Positions 7,371 through 15,742 of a stretch of 64,000 nt of DNA are shown one piece after another; position 1 is the first letter of the stretch; the number at the start of each line of letters is the position of its first letter. Both the position numbers and the translations under genes were made by a program. This stretch comes from Steroidobacter denitrificans (GTDB taxonomy: Bacteria; Pseudomonadota; Gammaproteobacteria; Steroidobacterales; Steroidobacteraceae). The notes below the pieces were generated by a model. The model was given only the letters and a program-made list of their open reading frames with translations, ran no database searches and had not been told where the DNA came from. The stretch is from contig NZ_CP011971.1 of the NCBI RefSeq assembly GCF_001579945.1, positions 3,284,030 to 3,348,029 of the forward strand, in the 5' to 3' direction.

Positions 7371-7456
7371 CCCAAGTTGCAACGCCGAGCGGGGCCTGCC
7401 AGGCGCGCGAGTTCATGCGCAAGGGATGTCCTGCAGCCCAGGTGGCGGCACCGAGC
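7363..7456. repeat. Imperfect 28-bp direct repeat at the amtB 3' end
   Basis: The 28 bases at 7363-7390, covering the amtB stop codon, recur at 7429-7456 with 22 of 28 identical (shared core TCCTG.AGCCCA.GT.GC..C.CCGAGC). The rest of the gap to the next gene (7457-7693) holds no convincing gene; it is rich in TTCC/CCGAA motifs but has no clean terminator. Confidence 0.45.
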
Positions 7457-7693
7457 AGCGCTCCGCTCTATCCGGTTATCCGGATGCCCGCCGGATTCCC
7501 GACAACTTCGGCCAGAGGTTCCAGCCGAATGTTCCATCCGAAGATTCCACCCGGAGGTTTCGTCCAGCTTCATCCGAAAGCGTGATGCAGCCCTCATTCC
7601 CGGGGTGGACGAGGGCACCGCCGAACCCGTATTCAGAACCTTCCTGATACACTCCCGTGAACGGATTCGCAGGCGACCGCCGAGAGAAAACCC

Positions 7694-8197
7694 ATGCCGC
7701 GAGCATCTTTACCGAGCATTGTCGCGCCCGCGATAACCCAGATCGTGGCCTGGACGACGGCTTTGACCCTGTCCTGCACCCTGCTGGCGGGCGCCGCAGC
7801 CGCCGACGTATACAAGTACCAGGATGAATTCGGCAATGTCCTGTACACCGACAAACCGCGCACCTTACCGGCGGAACGCCTCAATGTGCAGTCGAAAAAG
7901 ACGGACATGGTGGCCGTGCAGGCACGACAGGACGCGGAAATGCAGCGTCTGCAGGAACAGGAACAGTCCCGGCACCAGGCTGCGGCAAACCGCGGCGAGG
8001 AGCAAGCTGCGGCGCAGCTCAGCGCCAAGGACAAGGCCGAGCGTTGCATCAAGGCTCGCGAACGCTACGAGACCTATATCAATTCCCAGAAACTGTACGA
8101 ACAGCTGCCCGACGGCGAGCGGCGCTATTTGGACGACAGCGAATTGGCAGCGGCGCGTGCCGCGGCTAAGGCATCGATGGATCTGATGTGCCAATAG
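7694..8197 (+). CDS. Secreted DUF4124-domain protein
   Basis: A 167-residue protein with an N-terminal signal peptide ending near ...LAGAAAADVYK. A DUF4124 motif follows at about residues 38-58 (VYKYQDEFGNVLYTDKP), the small beta domain common in gammaproteobacterial envelope proteins. Residues 70-120 form a Glu/Gln/Ala-rich probable coiled coil. Two Cys lie near the C-terminus, one in ERCIKARERY and one at LMCQ. No enzymatic motif is visible and the function is unknown. It ends 48 bases before algZ. Confidence 0.75.
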   Translation: MPRASLPSIVAPAITQIVAWTTALTLSCTLLAGAAAADVYKYQDEFGNVLYTDKPRTLPAERLNVQSKKTDMVAVQARQDAEMQRLQEQEQSRHQAAANRGEEQAAAQLSAKDKAERCIKARERYETYINSQKLYEQLPDGERRYLDDSELAAARAAAKASMDLMCQ

Positions 8198-8245
8198 ACA
8201 GTCCTGCGCAAGACCCCTCTTGCGCGGCGACAAGAGCGGCGCACC

Positions 8246-9334
8246 GTGGCTGAGAAGTCCTCGCGGGAACATCGCACCGGCAGCACCGCATCCACGCTAT
8301 CCCTGCCCGATTTCTGTCATCCGCGGGCGGTGCTGGCGGTAGTGCTGATCGTCGAATTGGTGGCATTGATTTTCGCAATCGCGCGCCAGACCTTGCACAA
8401 GGATTTCTGGCTGGATCTCGCCAGCAGCTCGATGTTCCTGCTATGGATCGGACTGTGCTGTGCGGCGATGCTCTGCCGCGCGCGCGCATGGCTGCATACC
8501 CTGCCTGCGGCCCGTGCTGCGCTCGTGGCGATCATTCTGCTGGTCGCGACCATCGGGATCATTTCCGAAAGCGTATTCCAGGTCGGCCAGATCCTGGGTG
8601 CCGGCCTGCAGGAAAACCGCTCGCTGTTTCCCAATGACCATGCCGGCTTTCTGCTGCGCAACCTGGCAGTCGGCTTTATCGTGAGTTCGTTGGCATTGCG
8701 CTATTTCTACGTCAGCGCACAATGGAAACGCAGTATCGAGCAGGAAGCGCAGGCAAGAGTTCATGCGCTCCAGGCGCGCATACGGCCGCATTTCTTGTTC
8801 AACAGCATGAACACCATCGCGGCACTGACACGCACCAATCCCGAGCGCGCCGAACAGGCGGTGGAAGACCTGGCCGACCTGTTTCGTGCCAGCCTCGGAC
8901 AGCCCGGTCTGCGGATTGCCTTGAGCGACGAACTGGATATCGCGCGCACGCATCAGCGCATCGAACAGCTGCGTCTCGGCGACCGGCTGAAAGTGCATTG
9001 GGATATCGACGAACTGCCGCTGCGCGCGCGAATCCCGAGCCTGATTTTGCAACCCTTGCTGGAAAATGCCGTCTATCACGGCATCGAGATGCTGCCCCGG
9101 GGCGGTACCGTGTCCATCGTCGGACGGCGTGAAGGCAACCGCATCCGAATCGATGTACGCAATCCGGTTGCCTCATCGGCCGGCTATGCCGAACGCGACG
9201 GCAACCGCATGGCGCTGGAAAATATCGCTCAGCGTCTGGAACTTGCCTGGCCTGGCCAGGCACGCCTGGAAACACACCGGAGCGATAAGGAGTTCTGTGC
9301 CTCGCTGGTATTCCCATGCGAGGAGGGCACCTGA
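8246..9334 (+). CDS. algZ: LytS-type sensor histidine kinase AlgZ (FimS)
   Basis: A 362-residue membrane kinase. Four hydrophobic segments occupy residues 30-150. A His_kinase domain follows with the phospho-acceptor in RIRPHFLFNSMNTIAAL (about residue 190). The ATP-binding domain contains LILQPLLENAVYHGIE (N box) and GYAERDGNRMALENIAQRL. This matches AlgZ/FimS, partner of AlgR, which in Pseudomonas controls alginate, twitching motility and virulence. The start is the GTG at 8246. The response regulator gene begins 163 bases downstream, and haem genes follow as in pseudomonads. Confidence 0.9.
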   Translation: MAEKSSREHRTGSTASTLSLPDFCHPRAVLAVVLIVELVALIFAIARQTLHKDFWLDLASSSMFLLWIGLCCAAMLCRARAWLHTLPAARAALVAIILLVATIGIISESVFQVGQILGAGLQENRSLFPNDHAGFLLRNLAVGFIVSSLALRYFYVSAQWKRSIEQEAQARVHALQARIRPHFLFNSMNTIAALTRTNPERAEQAVEDLADLFRASLGQPGLRIALSDELDIARTHQRIEQLRLGDRLKVHWDIDELPLRARIPSLILQPLLENAVYHGIEMLPRGGTVSIVGRREGNRIRIDVRNPVASSAGYAERDGNRMALENIAQRLELAWPGQARLETHRSDKEFCASLVFPCEEGT

Positions 9335-9497
9335 TCTTTCCGGCTCGCCATGATCTACCCGGCCGGGTCGATCGGCAGCGCGCTGCCGACATTCACGCGT
9401 TGCGGCCTGCGGCAAATCCAGGCCACGTGCAGACTTGCGCCACGCGCCTGGCCGCGGCGGTGTGGCCTTGCGGGCAAATCGGCGGCACACTTGCCCC

Positions 9498-10235
9498 ATG
9501 AGAGTATTGATCGTCGACGACGAACCTCCCGCGCGCGAGCGGCTGCGCCGCCTGTTGGATGAAATCGAAGACTACGAGATCGTCGGCGAAGCCGGCGACG
9601 GCCAGGAAGCGCTCGATCGCTGCGGCGAGTTGCAACCCGATGTGGTACTCCTGGACGTGCGCATGCCGGGACTGTCCGGAATCCAGGTCGCACGCCACAT
9701 CGATACACTCGAAGATCCGCCGGCCGTCATTTTCACGACGGCGTATGACCAGTACGCGGTCGACGCCTTCGAAACCGAAGCGGTCGGCTACCTGCTCAAA
9801 CCGGTACGCAAGGAGAAGCTGGCCCACGCGCTGCGTCACGCCTCGCGCGTATCTCCCAGCCGGCTGGTCAAAGTGGCACAAGCCGCACGCATCGAACACC
9901 GGCGCGAACAAATCTGCGCCCGCCATGGCGAGCAGCTGCGCCTGATCCCGGTCGACGATATCCGCTACTTTCTCGCGGATCAGAAATACGTCACGGTGAA
10001 GCACCAGCACGGCGAATGTCTGATCGACGAATCGCTCAAGGCGCTCGCGGAGGAATTCTCTCCCGACTTCGTACGCATCCATCGTAATGCACTGATCGCC
10101 GAGAAATACATCTCGGCAGTGGAACGCACGGACTCAGGTCAGTATACCGTGCGTGTACGAGACTGCGGCGACGTGCTGGAAGTGAGCCGGCGCCACTCGG
10201 CTGCATTGCTGCGCAGAATCCGCGGCGAAAACTAA
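9498..10235 (+). CDS. algR: LytTR-type response regulator AlgR
   Basis: A 245-residue regulator. The receiver domain (residues 1-120) starts MRVLIVDDEPPARERLRRLL, has the phospho-acceptor in DVVLLDVRMPG (about residue 54) and the conserved Lys in GYLLKPVRKEKL. A LytTR DNA-binding domain follows (about residues 140-245), including DIRYFLADQKYVTVKH and FVRIHRNALIAEKYI. It is the cognate regulator of the upstream AlgZ. The ATG at 9498 aligns with the family start; an upstream in-frame extension would lack similarity. The gene ends 28 bases before a convergent leftward gene. Confidence 0.92.
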   Translation: MRVLIVDDEPPARERLRRLLDEIEDYEIVGEAGDGQEALDRCGELQPDVVLLDVRMPGLSGIQVARHIDTLEDPPAVIFTTAYDQYAVDAFETEAVGYLLKPVRKEKLAHALRHASRVSPSRLVKVAQAARIEHRREQICARHGEQLRLIPVDDIRYFLADQKYVTVKHQHGECLIDESLKALAEEFSPDFVRIHRNALIAEKYISAVERTDSGQYTVRVRDCGDVLEVSRRHSAALLRRIRGEN

Positions 10236-10263
10236 AACCCGAAGCTCATCCAAACCCCGGGAC

Positions 10264-10560
10264 TCAGTTCTCCTTGCGGCGCCCGAGCCGCAGAAAGCGG
10301 CTCGCCGTCGTATAGAACATGGCGCCGCGTCCGCCCAGGCGCCACAGGCGCCGTGGTCCGATCAAGGCGATGACGGCAAGTCCTCCCGCGATCAGCAACG
10401 GACTTCGTGCCAGCGCGCGTATCTTGTCGATGGCACGGTCGACGCCGGCAAGCTGCCGTTCGAGCTGCCTGCTCATAGCCGACATCTGTCTGCGCTGCGC
10501 ATCACTGCGGGCGAGCAGCTCCTGGTGCTGCGCCATGAGTTGATCGAAACGTTCACTCAC
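10264..10560 (-). CDS. YqjK-like small membrane protein
   Basis: A 98-residue protein. Residues 1-45 are a Gln/Arg-rich helix (LMAQHQELLARSDAQRRQM, then SRQLERQLAGVDRAIDKIR), followed by a hydrophobic stretch SPLLIAGGLAVIALIG and a basic tail. It resembles YqjK and is last in a leftward set with YqjD/ElaB- and YqjE-like genes, the E. coli yqjDEK arrangement. The GTG at 10560 is preferred because a GAGG sequence lies 6-7 bases upstream; an in-frame upstream extension is low-complexity. Its role is unknown and family assignment rests mainly on context. Confidence 0.7.
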   Translation of the reverse strand: MSERFDQLMAQHQELLARSDAQRRQMSAMSRQLERQLAGVDRAIDKIRALARSPLLIAGGLAVIALIGPRRLWRLGGRGAMFYTTASRFLRLGRRKEN

Positions 10561-10680
10561 CGGCTGACCTCGACACCCGATTGCCTGCGGCATGGGTGGA
10601 ACCGCCGTTCCGGGCGGCCCCTGCGGGCTGACTCTCCGCCCCGGGGAGCCGGCCGAACGGCGCACGCTGCGAATGCAAAC

Positions 10681-11082
10681 TCATGATCGCCCCCGTAATT
10701 GATCACGATCCTTGGCCAATTCGGCCAGGGTATCGCCGAGCAGGGGTGGCTTGCGGCGCAGCTTGTTCATCAGCCTCCATGCCGCGCCCGTGGCGATCAC
10801 CACGAACAGCGCAAGCATCCCCAAGGTGGCGGTCATGCGGTGGGTGTCCCAGAACGCAAAAATGACCGCCAGCGCACCCAGGAACAGCCCCAGCATTGCC
10901 GCGAATGTACAAATGAAAGCCCACAGCAGGATCGCGCCGACCTGACGTACTTCCTCCTGCAGTTCGGTCGTCAACAGCTGCAGGCGCGTATGTACGATCT
11001 CGATCGCGGTACCGGCGAACTGGCGAACTGAATGCAGCAGGCTGGCGACCGGCCGGCCTTGCCGCTGCCGACCGTCTTTCAT
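10681..11082 (-). CDS. YqjE-like phage-holin-superfamily membrane protein
   Basis: A 133-residue protein with an amphipathic N-terminus (LLHSVRQFAGTAIEIVHTRLQLL) and a helical hairpin of two transmembrane segments (about residues 48-75 and 82-105). It ends in a basic tail. This is the pattern of the YqjE / holin-superfamily 3.6 proteins that accompany YqjD. The N-terminal motif HTRLQLLTTELQEE is typical. In E. coli the related proteins are linked to stationary phase and ribosome-associated membrane proteins, but no biochemical role is established. It lies 6 bases downstream of the ElaB/YqjD-like gene, in one operon. Confidence 0.8.
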   Translation of the reverse strand: MKDGRQRQGRPVASLLHSVRQFAGTAIEIVHTRLQLLTTELQEEVRQVGAILLWAFICTFAAMLGLFLGALAVIFAFWDTHRMTATLGMLALFVVIATGAAWRLMNKLRRKPPLLGDTLAELAKDRDQLRGRS

Positions 11083-11088
11083 GCCGGC

Positions 11089-11394
11089 TCAGCGCCGGCC
11101 CAGAAGCAGGCCGAGCAGCAGACCGGCACCGGCGGCGATGCCGACCGACTGCCAAGGATTGTCGCGCACATAGTCTTCCGCGGAATCGGAAATCTCGCGC
11201 GCCCGCCGCAGAGCCTCCTGCTCGACATCGCTCAGACGCGCCCGGGCGTGCCGCAAAGATTCCTCCGCCTGCGCGCGTATCTCCTGGATCTTTTCGCCGG
11301 TCTGCGCCGAGGTGGCCTTGAGCAGCGCCTCCGCATCCTGCATCACCGCCTTCAAGTCGGCCACCAGCTGGTCAGTCGTCACTTCGGTATTCAT
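11089..11394 (-). CDS. ElaB/YqjD-type inner-membrane protein (DUF883)
   Basis: A 101-residue DUF883 protein. A long charged helix (residues 5-80, including VADLKAVMQDAEALLKATSAQ and ARARLSDVEQEALRRARE) is followed by DNPWQSVGIAAGAGLLLGLLLGRR, the hallmark single C-terminal membrane anchor with its Arg end. E. coli YqjD and ElaB anchor ribosomes to the membrane in stationary phase. The ATG at 11394 has AAGGA upstream at good spacing. It is the first gene of the leftward yqjDEK-like set, which lies between algR and hemC. Confidence 0.88.
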   Translation of the reverse strand: MNTEVTTDQLVADLKAVMQDAEALLKATSAQTGEKIQEIRAQAEESLRHARARLSDVEQEALRRAREISDSAEDYVRDNPWQSVGIAAGAGLLLGLLLGRR

Positions 11395-11657
11395 GGTATG
11401 TCCTTGCGGTTCATTTACCGGGATGTTAGCCCCGGCCGCAGGACTGGGCAACGCGTCCGTCCGGAAGACCTATGGAGCTTCGCGCGGCCGGGCTGGGCAG
11501 GTGCCGGCATGCCGCCTTGGCCAGAGAGTCGCTACGATGGCGCGGGCTCCGTAGAATGGGTACAGCCCTGACGGGTTGCAGGGGATGCAGATGTTCCTGC
11601 CGAAGTTTTTCGCCGGGCCGAATGTCGGCCGATGGGTTCGAGAACCGAGTGACCAGA

Positions 11658-12599
11658 ATGAGCAGCTCCCCTCCCGCGCTTCGCATTGCAACACGCCGCA
11701 GCCGTCTCGCCTTGTGGCAGGCGGAGCATGTCGCCGCACGGCTGCGCGCCGCACATACGGATCTGGAAGTGACGCTGGTGCCCATGACCACCCAGGGTGA
11801 CCGGATCCTGGATCGTTCGCTGGCCACGATCGGCGGCAAGGGGCTGTTCATCAAGGAACTGGAAGTGGCGATCGCAGCAGGACGGGCCGATATCGCCGTC
11901 CATTCCATGAAGGACGTACCGGGCGACATGCCGCCCGGCATGGTGCTGGCCGCAATGTTGAATCGCGAGGATCCGAGCGACGCTTTCATATCCATGCGGC
12001 ATGGGCGGTTCGAGGACTTGCCCCCCAATGCAACAGTCGGCACGTCCAGCCTGCGCCGCCAGTGCCAGCTCAAGGCGCTGCGCCCGGACCTGCAGCTCGC
12101 AACCTTGCGCGGCAATGTGGAAACCCGGCTGCAACGGCTGCAGGAGGGCGCGTACGACGCCATCATTCTGGCCACGGCCGGCCTGAAGCGTCTGAGACTC
12201 GAGAACCGGATCACGCATCGTTTCGACCTGGAACGCTGCGTGCCCGCCGTAGGTCAGGGCGTCATCGGCATCGAATGCCGCGAGGATGATGCGCATACCC
12301 AAGCGCTGACGGCGGCGCTGAACGATACCGCGGCCTGGCAGTGCTGCCAGGCCGAGCGAGCCTTCGCACAACGGCTGGGGGGCAGCTGCCAATCGCCGAT
12401 CGGAGGCTTCGCGCAGGTCGAAAACGGACGACTGATTCTGTGCGGGGTGATCGGTTCGCCGGACGGGCTGGAGATCTATCGCGGCGCAGCCTCGGGAGCG
12501 CCGCAGGACGCCCGGGCGATCGGCATGGAACTGGCGGAGCGTCTGCTGGCGGACGGCGCGGGCCCGTTGCTCGAGCGCCTGCGTTCGGATCCGGCATGA
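11658..12599 (+). CDS. hemC: Hydroxymethylbilane synthase (porphobilinogen deaminase)
   Basis: A 313-residue enzyme that joins four porphobilinogens into hydroxymethylbilane. Visible motifs are RIATRRSRLALWQAEHV at the N-terminus, TQGDRILDRSLATIGGKGLFIKELE, HSMKDVPGDMP, and LRRQCQLKALRPDL. The Cys that carries the dipyrromethane cofactor is in RLGGSCQSPIG. The ATG at 11658 is the family-consistent start; a GTG lies three codons upstream. The stop overlaps the hemD start (ATGA). It heads the rightward hemC-hemD-hemX-hemY cluster. Confidence 0.95.
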   Translation: MSSSPPALRIATRRSRLALWQAEHVAARLRAAHTDLEVTLVPMTTQGDRILDRSLATIGGKGLFIKELEVAIAAGRADIAVHSMKDVPGDMPPGMVLAAMLNREDPSDAFISMRHGRFEDLPPNATVGTSSLRRQCQLKALRPDLQLATLRGNVETRLQRLQEGAYDAIILATAGLKRLRLENRITHRFDLERCVPAVGQGVIGIECREDDAHTQALTAALNDTAAWQCCQAERAFAQRLGGSCQSPIGGFAQVENGRLILCGVIGSPDGLEIYRGAASGAPQDARAIGMELAERLLADGAGPLLERLRSDPA

Positions 12600-13366
12600 T
12601 CCCGAAAGTCCTGCCGCCCTTGACGGCGCTGAGCGTGCTGGTCACACGTCCCGAACCCCAATGCCTGGGGTTGTGCGAGCAGATCGAGCGCTACGGCGGC
12701 ACCGCTGTACCCTTTCCGGCGCTGCGCATCGAAGCGCTGCAAGCCGCACCGGCCGCCGATCACGACTTGATCGTGTTCTTGAGCGTGAACGCCGTTGTGC
12801 ACGGCGCGCATCTCGTGAAAAAAGCACCGGGAACGCGCATCGCCGCCATCGGCAAGGCCACCGCGGCGTCGCTGGCACAAGTGCGGATGCCGGTGGATAT
12901 CGTCCCCGAGACCGGTTTCACCAGCGAAGATCTGCTCGCACATCCGCAGCTGGCGGCGCCGGCCGGTACTCGCGTCCTGATCGTCCAAGGCATCGGTGGA
13001 CGAGGCGTCCTGCACGAGCGTTTCCGCGCCCAGGGCATGATGGTCGAATCACTGGAAGTCTACCGGCGCGTGCTGCCTGAAATCGACGAGCACGAGCGGA
13101 CACGTATCGAAGCGCACTGGCAGAACGACGGCATCGACGTCGTGACGCTCACCAGCGTCGAAATCTTGCACAACCTGCTGCAAATACTGACGCCGCGAGG
13201 GCAGGAACTATTGCGCAGGACCGCGCTGCTGACCGTAAGCCGGCGCATCGCCCAAGCGGCGGCACATGCCGGATTGCACGGTCCCGTGCTGCACGCCGGT
13301 AGCGCCGACGACGCGACGATGATCGGCACGCTGGCTCAATGGCGCACGCGTGCGCGCATCGGCTGA
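12596..13366 (+). CDS. hemD: Uroporphyrinogen-III synthase
   Basis: A 256-residue enzyme that closes and inverts ring D to give uroporphyrinogen III. The family is weakly conserved, but two Rossmann-like halves are recognisable: VLVTRPEPQCLGLCEQIERYGG, DLIVFLSVNAVVHG, IAAIGKATAASL, then RVLIVQGIGGRGVLHERFRAQG and VVTLTSVEILHNLLQIL. Its ATG overlaps the hemC stop by ATGA, implying coupled translation. Identification relies on these motifs and on the hemC and hemX neighbours. Confidence 0.92.
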   Translation: MIPKVLPPLTALSVLVTRPEPQCLGLCEQIERYGGTAVPFPALRIEALQAAPAADHDLIVFLSVNAVVHGAHLVKKAPGTRIAAIGKATAASLAQVRMPVDIVPETGFTSEDLLAHPQLAAPAGTRVLIVQGIGGRGVLHERFRAQGMMVESLEVYRRVLPEIDEHERTRIEAHWQNDGIDVVTLTSVEILHNLLQILTPRGQELLRRTALLTVSRRIAQAAAHAGLHGPVLHAGSADDATMIGTLAQWRTRARIG

Positions 13367-13424
13367 AACCGTCTTGGGCAGCTCGACGCACGGCAGCCGG
13401 CGGCAGTGCTACCATGACCGCACC

Positions 13425-14480
13425 ATGACCGACGAGGCTCCGCACACTCACCCCATCCAGGCGCCACCCGCCGAACCGCCCAAGACCCAGCCTGCCTCTC
13501 ACGGCTGGATGGCAACGGCATTGGCCGTTCTGGCGCTGATCGCGACGGCCTATACACTGTTCAGGCTGGACGCCACACATGACCGACTGGATGGCCTGCG
13601 CGATGCGCTGCACGCTTCCCAGCAGGATCGCGATGCGCTGCGCACACAGTTCGAGGCGCTGGCCGAGCAGGAACGGCAGGCACGCGAAGACATCTCCCGC
13701 CGGCTCGATGCACTGGATGATACGCCGCGCCAATTGCAGGATCTCGCCGCCGCCATCGAAACACTGCGCGGACGCTCCGAAGGACCCGAGCGCGCCTGGT
13801 CGCGTGCCGAGGCAATGTTTCTGTTGGAGCTGGCGCAACGCCGTCTGACACTGGAGCGCGACATCGATACGGCGATCGCTGCACTGGAAGCCGCGGATTC
13901 CCGGCTCGCCGCGCTGCGCGATCAATCTTTCGCCCCCGTGCGACAACAGATCGCCCGCGAGCTGCAGTCGTTGCGCGCCGTGAACTGGCCGGATACGACC
14001 GGGCTGCTGGCACGGCTGACCAGCGCCGAGGAATACGCGGGAACCCTGTCTCCGCGAGACATGCTTGCGCATGATGCTCAAGCACACACGCATGCACAGG
14101 CACGAGGCGGTTTGTCGCGTGCCTGGTCGATCGCGCGCGAGTCCCTGGCGAAGCTGATCGTGGTGCGCCATGTGGAGGATCGGGACGCTACCGTCATGAC
14201 TGCTCAGCAACGCACCTTGCGGCGTCAGCATCTGCAGCTGCTGCTGTTTTCCGCCCGCACGGCCATCGCTCGTCACGATGAGGCGGGCTACCGCAATGCG
14301 CTTGTACAGGCACGCCGGTGGCTGGAGGATTTTTTTGATTCGAACGATCTTTCAGTGCGTACGCTGCTCGAGGAAATCCAAGCTCTGGAGCCGGTGGACA
14401 TCGATCCGCCTCTACCGGACATCTCCGCGTCGTCACGAACGTTGCGCCGTCTGACGCCGGATCTGCGCGGCCAGCAATAA
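13425..14480 (+). CDS. hemX: HemX-like membrane protein
   Basis: A 351-residue protein with a Pro-rich cytoplasmic N-terminus. One transmembrane segment (about residues 27-47) is followed by a long coiled-coil-rich region (DRLDGLRDALHASQQDRDAL onward) and the HemX domain with AEAMFLLELAQRRLTLERD. HemX is named for its place in the hemCDXY cluster; its role in tetrapyrrole metabolism is not established. The ATG at 13425 aligns with the family. It ends one base before hemY starts. Confidence 0.88.
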   Translation: MTDEAPHTHPIQAPPAEPPKTQPASHGWMATALAVLALIATAYTLFRLDATHDRLDGLRDALHASQQDRDALRTQFEALAEQERQAREDISRRLDALDDTPRQLQDLAAAIETLRGRSEGPERAWSRAEAMFLLELAQRRLTLERDIDTAIAALEAADSRLAALRDQSFAPVRQQIARELQSLRAVNWPDTTGLLARLTSAEEYAGTLSPRDMLAHDAQAHTHAQARGGLSRAWSIARESLAKLIVVRHVEDRDATVMTAQQRTLRRQHLQLLLFSARTAIARHDEAGYRNALVQARRWLEDFFDSNDLSVRTLLEEIQALEPVDIDPPLPDISASSRTLRRLTPDLRGQQ

Positions 14481-14481
14481 G

Positions 14482-15729
14482 ATGCTCGCGATGAAAAACG
14501 CCTTGATCCTTGCGACGGCACTGATCGGCGGCGCTCTGCTGGCCAATCTGCTGCTGACCGATCCCGGCTATGTCGCCCTGCGTCTGGGCGGACGTCTGAT
14601 CGAAATGTCCGCGGTGACGTTTGCATTACTCCTGATCGCCCTCTATTTCCTGGTACGGCTGGGCGTTCAGATCTGGAATGCGCGGCGCATATGGCAACAG
14701 TCCCAAACAGAGCGGCGCCGTGAGCGTGCCCGGCGCAGTCTTGCCCAAGGGTTGCTGGAAATGACCGCCGGTGATTGGGAAACCGCTGAAACCACCTTGA
14801 CACGCCATGTCCGCGATGCAGAGCAGCCGCTCGCCCACTACCTCGCCGCCGCGCGTGCGGCAGAGTTGCAGGGCATGGCCGGCCGCCGCGACGAATGGCT
14901 GACACGCGCACTGGAGACATCGTCCGAGGCACGCGTACCGGCGCTGGTCATGCAGGCCGAACTACAACTCAAGCACAAGCAGGTATCTGCGGCGCTGGCG
15001 ACCCTGGAGCAGCTCGAAGCCGGCGGAGAGTCCAATGCACGCACGTTGATGCTGCTGGCGCGCATCTATCACCAGACCGGTGCATGGCAACAGTTGCAGG
15101 CGCTGGAGCCGCGTCTGCGCAGCATGCGCGGCATCACCGAGGACATGGTGGACCAGACTCTGGCCCAGGTCCACCTGGACCGCCTGAAGGCAGCAGGCGC
15201 AAGCGCTGACAAAGCTCAATTACAAGCGGTCTGGAAGGCCGTTCCTAAGTCGATGGCGCAACGCGCCGATGTGGCGATCGCCTATGCGCGCGCCGCCGTG
15301 GCCTGCAGCGACCCGGATGCCGCCGAAGCCTACCTCGCCGAATGCATCGCCCGCCAGTGGGATGAAGCGGCGGTGCTGGCCTACGGCGAGGTGGAAGGCA
15401 GCGATCCGCTCAAACCGCTGGAGAAGGCTGAATCCTGGCTGGCATCGCGCCCACAAGATGCGGCGTTGCTGCTGTCCTGCGCCCGCCTGGCGATACGCGC
15501 CGAGTTGTATGGCAAAGCACGCAGTTACCTGGAGACCAGCATCGGCATTCGGCCGCGTCCGGAAGCCTATCAACTGCTGGCCGGACTCATGGAACAACTG
15601 GGCGAGCGGGAGCGTTCGCTGCAGGCATTGAACGACGGACTGGCGCTCGCCGTCGGGCGCCGTGCCAACCTCAAGGTTCGCGCGCGGCGATGGACCGCTG
15701 GCGGCCGGAGCGATCCCCGATTGCGCTAG
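14482..15729 (+). CDS. hemY: HemY-like TPR membrane protein
   Basis: A 415-residue protein of the proteobacterial HemY family (not the oxygen-dependent protoporphyrinogen oxidase of the same name). Two N-terminal transmembrane helices (about residues 5-25 and 42-62) precede the conserved RRSLAQGLLEMTAGDWETAE motif. Helical TPR-type repeats run through the rest, including LEKAESWLASRPQDAALLL. The family is thought to support haem synthesis at the membrane, but the mechanism is not known. The start at 14482 is one base after the hemX stop. The last ~25 residues are Arg-rich and unlike the family. Confidence 0.87.
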   Translation: MLAMKNALILATALIGGALLANLLLTDPGYVALRLGGRLIEMSAVTFALLLIALYFLVRLGVQIWNARRIWQQSQTERRRERARRSLAQGLLEMTAGDWETAETTLTRHVRDAEQPLAHYLAAARAAELQGMAGRRDEWLTRALETSSEARVPALVMQAELQLKHKQVSAALATLEQLEAGGESNARTLMLLARIYHQTGAWQQLQALEPRLRSMRGITEDMVDQTLAQVHLDRLKAAGASADKAQLQAVWKAVPKSMAQRADVAIAYARAAVACSDPDAAEAYLAECIARQWDEAAVLAYGEVEGSDPLKPLEKAESWLASRPQDAALLLSCARLAIRAELYGKARSYLETSIGIRPRPEAYQLLAGLMEQLGERERSLQALNDGLALAVGRRANLKVRARRWTAGGRSDPRLR

Positions 15730-15742
15730 CGTGACTGTTTTC

